From positions 248,001 to 312,000 of the forward strand of contig NZ_CP023747.1 in assembly GCF_008704995.1 (NCBI RefSeq): DNA of 64,000 bases. Direction: 5' to 3'. Position numbers and translations under genes: made by a program. A model generated the notes under the pieces. That model was not told the origin of the DNA, did not search any database, and saw only the letters and a program-made list of their open reading frames with translations. Positions 9,464-17,983 of this stretch are shown here, in pieces. The stretch comes from Streptomyces nodosus. GTDB taxonomy: Bacteria > Actinomycetota > Actinomycetes > Streptomycetales > Streptomycetaceae. The stretch's first letter is position 1, and every line of letters begins with the position of its first letter.

Positions 9464-9532
9464 GGTACCCGAGTACTGTCCTGGTCCTCTGGGCCGGTAC
9501 TGCGGTACCGGGTGTCCTGGCACCGTGGTACC
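9464..9532. promoter_or_regulatory. cluster of GGTAC repeats upstream of the ABC exporter
   Basis: In the non-coding stretch 82-150 bp before the ATPase start there are three GGTACC words (9464-9469, 9504-9509, 9527-9532) and a perfect dyad GGTAC-TGCG-GTACC at 9496-9509, with further near copies (GAGTACT, GGCACC). Nothing else in the neighbourhood shows this clustering. The likeliest reader is the NarL-type regulator encoded at 5503, whose family binds short inverted repeats. Inference from position and symmetry only. Confidence 0.4.
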
Positions 9533-9609
9533 CAGGCCAGAAGGGCTGGCCGGGTTCCGATCAGGCAGGGCTGTCGGCGAAGGCTGGAAAGTGGGCCGGT
9601 AGCGAAGAA

Positions 9610-10388
9610 CTATCCGGCGAGGGCGAGGTTGTGTATCCGTGCGATCCCGAGCATGGCGTGGTGGACGCCGTCGCCTTTGAGGCGGCAGTCGCGGAGGATC
9701 TTCCAGGTCTTCATGCGGGCGAAGACGTGCTCGACGCGGGCGCGAACCTGCTTGTGGGAATTGTTGTGGGCCTGCTTCCAGCCGGGCAGCTCCTCGCCCT
9801 TGCGGCGCCGGTGGGGCATCACGAACCCGGTGTCCGGATAGCCGCCATCGGCGATGGTTATGGTCGTGCCGACAGCGTCCTTCGCGCCGGACTCCTCCCA
9901 TGCCTTGCAGTCATTTCAGTTGTCGGGCAGGGGCCGGCCGACGGCCACGAAGAGGCGGGTGTCGGCGTCGATGACGACCTGGTGGTTGGTGGAGTACTGG
10001 TAGTTCATCGACTGCTCGGCAACAGCGTGATCCCGGGTGGGCGCCAGGGTGCCGTCGACAATCGGCACGGTGTCCTTCGCGAACCGCTTGCGGGGCTGGA
10101 GGGCGAGCATCGGCCCGAGGTGATCGAGATTCTATCCGCCGCCGATTTGGAAACCCCGAAGAGCGGCGCCAGTTGGCGCATGGTCAAGTTTGTGCGCCAA
10201 TACGTCGCGACCAGCGGGGCCCGGTCCTCCAACGACAGGCTCCACGGCCGGCCCCTGCGGACCGCGTCCGCACCCTCGCGCCGCAGAACCGTCACCAGTT
10301 CGGCAAAGGCACGCGGGCTCAGCCCGGTGAACGGGGCTATCCACGAGGACTCCGACGCCGTGATCACACCAGCCATACGACAGATCAT
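9610..10388 (-). pseudogene. IS5-family transposase with a frameshift and a nonsense codon
   Basis: Three pieces make one protein. Piece 1 (ATG 10388 down to about 10130) reads MICRMAGVITASESSWIAPF ... LAPLFGVSKSAADRI, a helix-turn-helix start. A single base missing near 10128 shifts the frame into piece 2 (LALQPRKRFAKDTVPIVDGT with the catalytic Asp, then NYQYSTNHQVVIDADTRLF). This ends at a TGA (9918-9916) where the family has Arg in PLPGNRNDCKAW (CGA to TGA), and the same frame continues as NDCKAWEESGAKD ... GYPDTGFVMPHRR and ARVEHVFARMKTWKILRDC carrying the Glu. It ends at 9610. Two independent lesions, so dead. Confidence 0.8.
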
Positions 10389-10451
10389 TTCAGTTGCCGA
10401 CACGTCTCCCCGCGGCTGATCCTGGGCCCCGGGTAAGCAAGGAGGAACAGG

Positions 10452-10832
10452 ATGGGGCTCATGCTCTCCCCCGGAGACGACGACGTGACCAGCCCAGACG
10501 TCTCCTGGTCCTACACCGGCTTCAACATGTTCAGGCAGTGGCTGGCTCAGGCAGAGGGGTTCACCCTTGCGGAGATGGACGGACTCGGTGGCGACCGCAT
10601 GTGGAGCAGCATCTCCACCACGCTGGCGCCGCTCCTCGACCATCCAGACGACGAGGGCTCTCTCGCGCCCGCTCAATGCGCGGCCATGCTGCCCAGGCTG
10701 GAAGCAATCACCGACCAGCGGGAACACCAGGATGGGGACCCCGTCCTTGAGCGACGCATCGACGACGTGCGCCAACTGGTCACCGTCATGAAGTACTGCT
10801 TGGAGAAGGAGGTCGAGCTCATCTTCTGTTGA
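10452..10832 (+). CDS. conserved hypothetical protein
   Basis: 126 residues, ATG at 10452 preceded by a clear AAGGAGG at about 10 nt. Soluble, acidic, helical, with a Trp/Phe-rich start (SWSYTGFNMFRQWLAQAEGF), GGDRMWSSISTTLAPLLDH in the middle and RQLVTVMKYCLEKEVELIFC at the end, which is unusual in finishing on Phe-Cys. I do not recognise the family beyond its general resemblance to small Streptomyces proteins. It is wedged between two IS5-family elements and is intact. Confidence 0.55.
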   Translation: MGLMLSPGDDDVTSPDVSWSYTGFNMFRQWLAQAEGFTLAEMDGLGGDRMWSSISTTLAPLLDHPDDEGSLAPAQCAAMLPRLEAITDQREHQDGDPVLERRIDDVRQLVTVMKYCLEKEVELIFC

Positions 10833-10839
10833 CTGCCGC

Positions 10840-10883
10840 GGGCTGTCGCCCGTTGGAGGTGAACAGCACTTGCGGGACAGCCC
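10840..10883. repeat. 8-bp inverted repeat GGGCTGTC/GACAGCCC
   Basis: GGGCTGTC (10840-10847) and GACAGCCC (10876-10883) pair perfectly across 28 nt, directly after the hypothetical gene and just outside the 3' end of the next transposase (stop at 10893). It may serve as terminator for the former. The right arm may also belong to the end of the IS5-family element, whose termini often contain a GGGACAGCC-like word; the sequence does not settle which. Confidence 0.4.
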
Positions 10884-10892
10884 TTAGAGGTC

Positions 10893-11620
10893 CTAACAAA
10901 GGCGTTGGACGTGTCGGTGGGTGATCAGGCAGGTGGCGAGGCCGAGGAAGGCCTCGTGGATGTCGTCGCGTCGTTCCCATCGGATGCGTAGACGACGGAA
11001 GCCGTGGAGCCAGGCGATCGTTCTTTCGACCACGTACCGGAAGGCGCCAAGGCCGGAGCCGTGTTCCTGTCCTCGTTGGGCGATGACCGGGCGGATGCCG
11101 CGCTGCCAGAGCAGGCGACGGTATTTGTCGTGGTCGTAGCCGCGGTCGGCGAGCAGGGCGTCCGGCCGCCGACGTGGTCTGCCGACGGCACCGGCGACGG
11201 ACGGGACTTTGTCGATCAGGGGCAGCAGTTGGGTGACGTCGTTGCGGTTGCCTCCGGTCAGCGACACGGCGAGCGGGATGCCCTGGCCGTCGGTCAGGAC
11301 GTGGTGCCTGCTGCCCGGCCGTGCTCGGTCGACCGGGCTGGGCCCGCTTTTGGGCCCCGCCGGGCCGCCCGGACGTGGGACGAGTCGATCACCGCCCGCG
11401 ACCAGTCCAGCTTCTTCGCCGTCCGCAGCTTCTTCAGCAGCAGCACATGCAACCGGTCCCAGACGCCGGCCTCGTTCCATGCCGCCAGGCGCCGCCAGCA
11501 GGTCATACCCGAGCCGAAGCCCAACTCCTGCGGCAGGTACTCCCACTGGATCCCGGTATGCAGCACGAACAGGATCCCGCACAACGCCTGCCGGTCCGGC
11601 ACCCGAGGCCGACCCGACAC
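10893..11620 (-). mobile_element. IS5-family (IS427-like) transposase, two frames, 5' truncated
   Basis: Frame A (about 11620 down to 11294) encodes GRPRVPDRQALCGILFVLHT then GFGSGMTCWRRLAAWNEAGV and SRAVIDSSHVRAARRGPK with the first catalytic Asp. Frame B (to 10893) continues GPKSGPSPVDRARPGSRHHV, then DALLADRGYDHDKYRRLLW with the second Asp and VVERTIAWLHGFRRLRIRWE with the Glu. The frames meet at a slippery heptamer, as in IS427-group elements that make the full enzyme by -1 frameshifting. About 30 N-terminal residues (the usual LIEPLLP region) are missing, because the 5' side runs straight into an Rhs remnant, so the copy is truncated. Confidence 0.75.
11348..11354 (-). other. -1 frameshift heptamer C CCA AAA
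   Basis: On the minus strand the frame A codons are GGC CCA AAA GCG, giving the heptamer C-CCA-AAA in X-XXY-YYZ phase. A -1 slip re-reads it as CCC AAA and enters frame B as AAA AGC GGG, producing ...GPKSGPSPVDRARPG, exactly the family consensus sequence across the join. The conserved protein on both sides of the slip makes a programmed site more likely than a simple mutation. Confidence 0.6.
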
Positions 11621-12358
11621 CACTACACCCGCGACAGCGACGGCGAGGCCATCGCCGCCGACGCCACCCAGCAGAGCGTCCACGGCCAGACCATCCGTGA
11701 CACCGGCACCACCGGCGGCACGCGCGACCAGGCCTACACCTACGACGCCAACACCAACCGCACCGCCCTGGCCACGTCGACCGGTGATGTGGGCGCGCCC
11801 TGCACCAGCACGGGCGCGACGACGACGTCGTACTCGTACGACAGCGCCGACCGGCTTGTCGTCACCGGCACGGTCGACGACGCTCTAGGCCGCACCACCA
11901 CCCAGGCGCCCGGCACAACCATCGGCTACTACGCCAACGACCTCGTCCGCCAGTAGACCTCCGGCACCAGCAGGCAGACCTGGAGCCTGGACGCGGCCGG
12001 CCGCCTCGCCGCCTGGACCACCGAAACCCAGGGCAGCGACGGCGCCTGGACCCAGACCGAATCCAAGACCAACCACTACGACTCCGACGGGGACAGCCCC
12101 GACTGGATCCAGGAGACCAACTCCACGATCAGCCGCAACGTCCAGGACATCGGCGGGGACCTCGACGCCGTCACCAGCGCCACGGGCGACACCGTGCTCC
12201 AGCTGACGGACATCCACGGCGACGTCACCGTGGAGCTCCCCCTGGACACCAGCCAGACCCCGACCGCACTCGCCTACGACGAGTACGGCAACCCGCAGGG
12301 CGACATCAGGGCCACTCGCTACGGCTGGCTCGGCGGTAAGCAGCGCTCCAGCGAATCC
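11614..12358 (+). pseudogene. Rhs/YD-repeat protein fragment
   Basis: An open frame encodes YD-repeat sequence typical of Rhs/WapA-like proteins: HHYTRDSDGEAIAADATQQS, AYTYDANTNRTALATST, SYSYDSADRLVVTGTV, then past a TAG at 11954-11956 (CAG to TAG in VRQ*TSGTSRQTW) the same frame goes on with WSLDAAGRLAAWTTETQGSD, DIHGDVTVELPLDTSQTPTA, AYDEYGNPQGDIRATRYGWL and GGKQRSSES, then homology stops exactly before the usual RHS core (LTGLTLMGVRLYNP). So about 245 codons of what would be a 1,500-2,500-residue secreted toxin-delivery protein survive, cut on the left by the IS5 element and on the right by an unknown junction. Confidence 0.8.
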
Positions 12359-12871
12359 CCCCGAGATGCGACCAACGGCGGGCGAGCCTCCCGGCCGGCG
12401 CACACATCCGGAGTCCAAAAGGGCAGAGGCACGGGGCGGCTTGAGGAACGGCCTTGCCGACAGGACCCGTTCGTGTCGGGTACCGCCAACACCAAGAGTC
12501 ACACACGCCACCGGCGTGGCCGGTTCCGAGACGAGTCCCACCTCACGGACAGCGATGACAGCACACGCCTCGTCCGGCTCAAGCACTCCCGCGCCGTGTC
12601 CACGCGTCAGGACAAGCGCGCCTATGTCTTCCATGGCACCATCGTCGTAGCCTCGATCCGCCTCTGACTCAAACCGTGACATGACCAACCTCCCCGAGGC
12701 GTCCTCCTTCTCGTCTGAGCGGGGCTGCGTCCGGTCGCCGCACGAGCATCTGCTGGCAGGCCAGGCTGAATTCCGAGACCGGCCGACGGCAGTTGGTCAT
12801 GTGAGGGCGCGGCTCGTGCGGTCCGTGTGGATCGAGTCCGCTTCGGGCGGAGGATCGATCCTCGGGCGGCT
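12359..12871. other. stretch with no recognisable gene
   Basis: Starts at the break in the Rhs fragment and runs to the 3' end of the alpha/beta hydrolase. Several frames are open because of GC content, but none shows family motifs, a convincing ribosome site or normal residue composition. Probably eroded DNA at an old recombination junction. Confidence 0.5.
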
Positions 12872-13654
12872 TCAGGATCGTGGCAGGAAGCGGGCGATCT
12901 CCGCTGCCACGGTGTCCGGAATCGCCGACGGTGCGAAGTGCATTTGGCCGGGGAACGTCGTGAGTGTGACGTGGGGCAGTACGCTCGCGAGCCGGTCCAG
13001 GGTTTGCGGCATCGGCGGCCAGGTGTCGGCCCCTCGCATCAGCAGCGTCGGGACGGTGGCGGCGGACCACCGCTCCACATCCGCCGTGTCCGCGGCCATC
13101 GATTCGAGATCGCGGCACCAGCCGTGCGCATCGTCGGGCTCCTCGCCGGCTGGCTTGCCTGCGTCCATGAGGTTCAGCAGTACAGCCGGAACGCGGGCCA
13201 CGACCTCCGCCAGGAGGCGGTCGGCCTGCCTCCGGTCACCGCGCGCGGTCAGCTCCTCGAACCGGGCCAGGACGGGTGCCAGTTCCTCGCCCGCCGCATA
13301 CAACGGCGGCTCCCACAGCACCAGCGAGCGGACCGGAAGCCCGGCTGCTGCAGCGTGCAGAGCCACGGTGGCGCCGTAGGACATGCCGGCCAGGTGCACG
13401 GGGCGGCCGATCTTGTCGATCAGCGCCCCTAGATCCCCCACCTCATCGGCAAAGTGTTTCGGCGACCGGCCTGGCCCGCTGGGGGCATACCCGCGCCGGG
13501 CCGGTGTCCACAGCTCGAACCGGTCGGCCAACCGTTCAGCCACTGGCTGCCAGGAATGCAACCCACCACCGGAACCATGAACCATGACGACCGGCGCTCC
13601 GGATCCGATCCGTCGGCACGTGACGGCAGTCCCATCAAAAGACTCGAACGACAT
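12872..13654 (-). CDS. alpha/beta hydrolase
   Basis: 260 residues from ATG 13654; the family starts near MSFESFDGTAVTCRRIG, so the in-frame ATG at 13687 is less likely. The oxyanion region is VVMVHGSGGGLHSWQPVAER, the nucleophile elbow is HLAGMSYGATVAL (Ser), the acid is probably the Asp in LLMRGADTWPP and the His is in FPGQMHFAPSAI. Resembles small esterase or haloperoxidase-type hydrolases (PF12697). It stands alone between the decayed margin and the catabolic blocks, read on the same strand as block 2 but separated by about 1 kb, so no functional link is assumed. Confidence 0.8.
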   Translation of the reverse strand: MSFESFDGTAVTCRRIGSGAPVVMVHGSGGGLHSWQPVAERLADRFELWTPARRGYAPSGPGRSPKHFADEVGDLGALIDKIGRPVHLAGMSYGATVALHAAAAGLPVRSLVLWEPPLYAAGEELAPVLARFEELTARGDRRQADRLLAEVVARVPAVLLNLMDAGKPAGEEPDDAHGWCRDLESMAADTADVERWSAATVPTLLMRGADTWPPMPQTLDRLASVLPHVTLTTFPGQMHFAPSAIPDTVAAEIARFLPRS

Positions 13655-14420
13655 AAAGGACTCTGACAACTCCACCGCGCTTGACATACTGGGACCGTTG
13701 CACTGTCTGCCCGGATAGCTCCACCGATTTTCTGCGGCTGGAGCAGTCCCTCGGGCATGCTGGTGATCCGCCGGACAGAACCCAGTGCACTGTCTTCGGT
13801 GAGGCCGTTCAGCTCGAGACCGCCGGGCCCATCAACAACCCGAGGGCCTCGTCTGTCGCGCACCCTCAGCCATCCCCGGATCAGTGGCCAGACTGAAGAA
13901 GCTCACTGAAAGATGGCCTGGTCGAAGTCCCGCCATGCCCCGTGCCGTCGCTCGACTCGGCCTTCGCGTCGTCGTACGAGTCCGCAACGGAGCCGACCGA
14001 AGCGGCGGCACCGATGCCGACGAGCCGGTCGGTGGACTGGTTGCAAGCGCCTTGCGAGCCGCGGTCGTTGGGAACGGATAAGGCCGGAATCGGTCCTGAT
14101 CTGTCTCCGCCAGAGCGTTATCTCCGGCGGAGCTCGAATCCGCATGCGGTTCAGTGCCTACCAGCTGACATTCGTCCGGGAGACGACGTCCAGGACAGAA
14201 CGCGACGTGGCCCCAGCCCTCCAAGTGCGGACGTAAGTCATGTTCGCCGCCCAGAGCGGTCGGGTGGCGGTCGCCGGTGCCACCGACCGGTGTCCGTCCC
14301 GAAGAACTCAAGGCGGAACAGTGGCCATATCCGTCGACCTCATCGCCACTGCGGAACCGGCGAGATGCCGCGTTCATCACGCAGCACCCCGTGCGGTGTT
14401 CGAGACATGCTCGCCTGACT
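13655..14420. other. stretch with no recognisable gene
   Basis: About 770 bp separate the hydrolase from a methyltransferase scrap. I checked both strands for family motifs and found none; the longest frames are Arg/Ser/Pro-rich, as expected of non-coding high-GC DNA. Confidence 0.5.
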
Positions 14421-14542
14421 GACGCACCGGCTGGTTGCGCTGCGGGGAGGCGCCCGCATCGAGAAGATCCTGATCCCGTATGACTGCACCGACCGATTCG
14501 GTGCCGCCTACTGGCGCCGACCCGAGGCATACCTCGGCCCGG
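14421..14542 (+). pseudogene. SAM-dependent methyltransferase C-terminal scrap
   Basis: A short frame reads LTHRLVALRGGARIEKILIP then YDCTDRFGAAYWRRPEAYLG. The second part is the distinctive C-terminal motif (PHDCTDGFGAAYWRRPEAYL) of a Streptomyces UbiE-like methyltransferase group. Only about 40 residues remain, with a stop just upstream and loss of homology just downstream. Confidence 0.5.
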
Positions 14543-14671
14543 AGGCACGGGGCCTCCAGAGCAACCGCGGCCAAGCCCCCGCCCGGTAGACAGTGGGCGG
14601 CCTTCGCCGCTGCCACCAGTTCTCATGGACGGACGTGAAACGACCCGCAGCACGGGCCTGCCCCAGCGAGG

Positions 14672-15988
14672 TCACCCCCGGAATCCGAGCAGAAGATCCG
14701 CCGGCGCTGCCGGGTGACTGGCAGCAGCTGGCGGTGTCCTGTGGTCAGAAGTGGGTGAACCCGCGGCGCCGACATCAGGGTGGCGGACACTGATGCTGGC
14801 GGGGTTGGGCACGGCCACGGACCTACCGGTGTCCGTGAGTCGGCCGGACCTCGGGTGGACGCGGAAGAGGTTGACGGTGCTGCTCGCCTCGTTCGCCACG
14901 AACAGCCACCGACCGCTGGAGTGCAGGCACATGCTCCATGGGGTGACACCCCCGCAGGGGACGCGCTGGACCTCCGTGAGCAGGCCGGTCCTCCGGGCGG
15001 CCGAGAAGACGACCAGGGCGTTGTCGCCACGGTTGGAGGTGTAGACGTACCCGCCGTCGCGGGCGATGACCAGTTCGGCTGCACTGGTGGAGCCGGTGTG
15101 ATCCGGTGCGTTCGTCGTCAGGAGCTGGCGGCTCGTCAGCATCCCATGGCGTACGTCCCAGTCAAGGACCTGGAGTTCTGCGGTCAGCTCGCTCAGCAGG
15201 TAGACCGTTCGCCCGTCCGGATGGAAGGCCAGGCGTCGCGGGCCCGACCCCGGTGCGGTGGCGAAGGAGCCGGGCCCGGCGGATCCGGCGGACAACTGGT
15301 GTGCGGCCCGGTCGTAGTCGTAGACGAACGCCCGGTCGGCGCCGAAGTCCACGACCAGGGCGAACCTGCCGCTCGGGTCGATGACCACATGGTGCGGATG
15401 CGGCCCGGCTTGCCGCGGGTCGGGGCCGGAGCCCGCGTCCTGCACGCTGGAGGCCACAGCGCCGAGTCCGCCGTCCCCGGTGAGGGAGACGGTCACCGCG
15501 GAGCCCGCCGCGAAGTCGGCGACCAGCAGGGCGCCGGCGTCCGCGGTGGGTGCGATGTACGACAGTCCGCCGCTGCCGGTCGGGGCGGGCTCTGTCTCGA
15601 TCTCCCCGGTCTGCCGCACTGCTCCCGTGCTGTCGTCGATGCGGAAGGAGCGGATGAACCCGCCCTGTTCGGCGCCGGCGACGTAGAGGACCGGGCGGTG
15701 GGGGTGTACCGCGACCCAGCTGGAGCTGATCTCCGCGACCCGCCCGAGCGGGGTCATGGTGCCGCCGACGGGGTCGAACCTGACCGCGTGCACCTGGTTC
15801 TGGCCCCAGGTGCCGATGTACAGCAGATCGTGGCCCCGGGAGCCGGGAGCGGCGGCGGACGGGACGGCCGACAGCAGCGGTAGGGCCGAGGCGGCGGTGA
15901 CGGCGGTGAGCACGGCTCTTCGTGAAGGCCGCAGCGGTGACCGGTCACCGCGGCCGGCGTACGGTGGCGGAGGCGGGGATTCGTTCAT
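14672..15988 (-). CDS. Tat-exported lactonase-family beta-propeller
   Basis: 438 residues from ATG 15988 (AGGGA upstream). A twin-arginine signal (SRRAVLTAVTAASALPLLSA, cut near AAAPG) is followed by a seven-bladed Lactonase-family propeller (PF10282, related to 6-phosphogluconolactonase and 3-carboxymuconate cyclase): LLYIGTWGQNQVHAVRFD, HPHHVVIDPSGRFALVVDFG, RRLAFHPDGRTVYLLSEL, DGGYVYTSNRGDNALVVF, CLHSSGRWLFVANEASSTV. The last about 35 residues after NPASISV look like read-through in the wrong frame, so a base may be lost near the 3' end. Last gene of the 15-gene operon, 36 nt after the permease. A lactone or sugar-acid lactone outside the membrane is a plausible substrate; not provable from sequence. 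Confidence 0.8.
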   Translation of the reverse strand: MNESPPPPPYAGRGDRSPLRPSRRAVLTAVTAASALPLLSAVPSAAAPGSRGHDLLYIGTWGQNQVHAVRFDPVGGTMTPLGRVAEISSSWVAVHPHRPVLYVAGAEQGGFIRSFRIDDSTGAVRQTGEIETEPAPTGSGGLSYIAPTADAGALLVADFAAGSAVTVSLTGDGGLGAVASSVQDAGSGPDPRQAGPHPHHVVIDPSGRFALVVDFGADRAFVYDYDRAAHQLSAGSAGPGSFATAPGSGPRRLAFHPDGRTVYLLSELTAELQVLDWDVRHGMLTSRQLLTTNAPDHTGSTSAAELVIARDGGYVYTSNRGDNALVVFSAARRTGLLTEVQRVPCGGVTPWSMCLHSSGRWLFVANEASSTVNLFRVHPRSGRLTDTGRSVAVPNPASISVRHPDVGAAGSPTSDHRTPPAAASHPAAPADLLLGFRG

Positions 15989-16024
15989 CAGGATGGTCCC
16001 TTTTCTTGTGCTGAGGCCTGGAGG

Positions 16025-16891
16025 TCAGCTCCTGGGCCGCGGCCGACGGCGGGCCGCGAGGCCCAGGCGTTTGAGGGCGTAGGCGTCCAAGGCGGTCAGT
16101 ACGCCGTTGAGGGCGAGGGTCAGCGCGACGAGGACGATCAGGCCGGCGAACTCGGCGGCGGCGTCGAGGTTCTGGGCCGCGGTGAACAGTTCGTGGCCCA
16201 CGCCCTCGGAGGAGGCGATGAACTCACCGCCGATGACGCCGAGGATGGCCAGCGGCCCGCCGGTCTTGAGTGCGGCGAAGAACGGCGCGGCGAGCGTCGG
16301 GAGGGTCACGTAGCCCAGGACGTGGTGTCTGCGCCCGCCCATCACCTGGACGACTTCGACCAGTTCGCGTTCCCTCAGCCGCAGCCCCAGGTAGACGTTG
16401 TAGAAGACCACGAAGGCGACACCGGTCATGGCGATGGTGATCTTCGACCAGGAGCCGATGCCGAAGAACAGCAGGAACAGTGGGGCGAGTGCGATCTTCG
16501 GGATGCCGTTGACGGCCGCGACAAGGGGTTCGAGCACCCTTCCCAGAAGCGGGAAGGAGCCCAGCACCAGACCCATCACCGTTCCGGCGGCGACGCCGAG
16601 GCCGAAGCCTGCCAGGACCTCGATGGTGGTGACCTTGATATCGGTCCAACCGGTCGCCGAGCCGAGCATGTCGGTCAGCGCGTCGTACACGTCGGTGGGC
16701 TTGCTGACCGCGTACTCCGGCACGACGGGCCCGCTCATCACCTGCCACAGGACGAGCGCGACGAGGATCACCAGGACGCGCAGCACGATGATGGAGCCGG
16801 TGCCCTGCAGACGGGCGCGCGCCCTCGTGGCGGCCGGAGCCGCCGTGCCGGGGTCGGGCCTGGTCATGGCTTTGTCGGTGACGGTTGCCAT
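16025..16891 (-). CDS. NitT/TauT-type ABC importer permease
   Basis: 288 residues from ATG 16891 (AAAGGAG upstream). Six membrane helices with the BPD_transp_1 EAA-loop region (VVQVMGGRRHHVLGYVTLPT LAAPFF, split here for length) and the family start SIIVLRVLVILVALVLWQV. Closest in kind to SsuC/TauC and to permeases for aromatic carboxylates. Pairs with the binding protein 32 nt upstream (16924) and, I infer, with the ATPase encoded at the far 5' end of the same operon (29625), since no ATPase is adjacent. Confidence 0.9.
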   Translation of the reverse strand: MATVTDKAMTRPDPGTAAPAATRARARLQGTGSIIVLRVLVILVALVLWQVMSGPVVPEYAVSKPTDVYDALTDMLGSATGWTDIKVTTIEVLAGFGLGVAAGTVMGLVLGSFPLLGRVLEPLVAAVNGIPKIALAPLFLLFFGIGSWSKITIAMTGVAFVVFYNVYLGLRLRERELVEVVQVMGGRRHHVLGYVTLPTLAAPFFAALKTGGPLAILGVIGGEFIASSEGVGHELFTAAQNLDAAAEFAGLIVLVALTLALNGVLTALDAYALKRLGLAARRRPRPRS

Positions 16892-16923
16892 GCTCTGCTC
16901 CTTTCCATGTGTGTTCGGCCGCG

Positions 16924-17961
16924 TCACGGCAGGTAGGTGTTGGTCCAGTTGTCGGAAGAGACGGATGCGTCGGGCACCGCGCCGATGCCGTCCCTGACAA
17001 AGGCAAGGGTCTTCTTCCAGTCGTCGTCGTCCTGTCGGGCGCTGGCCGGCCACTTCACCTGGCTGACCGAGGCGCTCAGCACGTCGTCAGGGGTGCCCGG
17101 CAGGGTCGCACGTGCCGCGGCCAGCACCTTCTCGTCGCTGGACGGATGCGAGCTGAGGTAGGCCGTCGCCTCCTGGACAGCGGTGGCGAATCCCCGCACG
17201 ACGGTCTCGTTGGATTGCGCGTAGCTCTTCTTCGTCACCACGACCTGGCCGTATCCGGCCTGCTCATAGGCCCACTCGGGCACCTTGGCCGAGTCGGCCA
17301 CCACGACGCCGTCGCCCTGGTGCTGGACCTGGAGCGGTATCGGCTCGGAGGTGATGAACCAGTCGACCTCGCCTTTGGTGAGTGCGGCCTTGTCCGCGGC
17401 CGGGCTCGGCAGGGAGACCCACCTCAGCTTGGCCGGGTCGACACCGTGGGCCTTGAGGAAGATGCCCGCCTCGGCCTTGGTGTTGGCGGAGCTGGCTCCG
17501 GCCGTCGAGTCGGCCAGGGCCTTGGCCACCTGGTCCGCCGGGGTGTCGGCGGTGAGCGTGTGCTTCTTGGCGAACTCGTCGCTGACGACCACGCCGAGCG
17601 GGTTGCCGCCGCCGTTCGTGGCGACCGAGATCTCCGGGAGCTTCTTGGAGAGGGCGGCCAGGAACCCGGTCGGGCTGGAGTTGAGGAACTGCACCGAGCC
17701 CGACTCCAGGGCAGAGGTACCCGTCGAGGCGGTCAGCGTCACATACTTGACCTTGATCTTGTGCTTGGCGAAGTAGCCGTTCGCATCCGCCAGCCGGATG
17801 GACAGGTCGAAGACGTTGCCGCTGACACCCACCGAGACGGTGGTCGTGCCGTCCGCACCGACCGAGGTCGAGCCGTCGTCGCCGCACGCGGTCAGCAGCG
17901 CGGCGCCGAGGATCGCGGCGGTGGCGGAGGCCAGGTAGCGGGCAGTCGTACGGGGTCTCAT
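16924..17961 (-). CDS. NitT/TauT-type substrate-binding lipoprotein
   Basis: 345 residues from ATG 17961 (AAGGAGTT upstream). A lipoprotein signal with lipobox LLTAC (Cys about 26) is followed by an NMT1/SsuA-like two-lobed fold: TTTVSVGVSGNVFDLSIRLA, KVKYVTLTASTGTSALESGS, EVDWFITSEPIPLQVQHQGD, and a C-terminal helical end (KKTLAFVRDGIGAVPDASVS). Family ligands include nitrate, alkylsulfonates, taurine, thiamin precursors and aromatic carboxylates. Operon context (esterase, LigJ-like hydratase, Pht5-like proteins) favours an aromatic acid or a derivative. Confidence 0.88.
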   Translation of the reverse strand: MRPRTTARYLASATAAILGAALLTACGDDGSTSVGADGTTTVSVGVSGNVFDLSIRLADANGYFAKHKIKVKYVTLTASTGTSALESGSVQFLNSSPTGFLAALSKKLPEISVATNGGGNPLGVVVSDEFAKKHTLTADTPADQVAKALADSTAGASSANTKAEAGIFLKAHGVDPAKLRWVSLPSPAADKAALTKGEVDWFITSEPIPLQVQHQGDGVVVADSAKVPEWAYEQAGYGQVVVTKKSYAQSNETVVRGFATAVQEATAYLSSHPSSDEKVLAAARATLPGTPDDVLSASVSQVKWPASARQDDDDWKKTLAFVRDGIGAVPDASVSSDNWTNTYLP

Positions 17962-17983
17962 GGGAACTCCTTTGTTCACCTGT

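Noticed and set aside
11885..12688. A 267-codon minus-strand frame over the Rhs fragment and the region after it
   Set aside because: Gly/Val-rich without motifs, mostly antisense to clear YD-repeat sequence.
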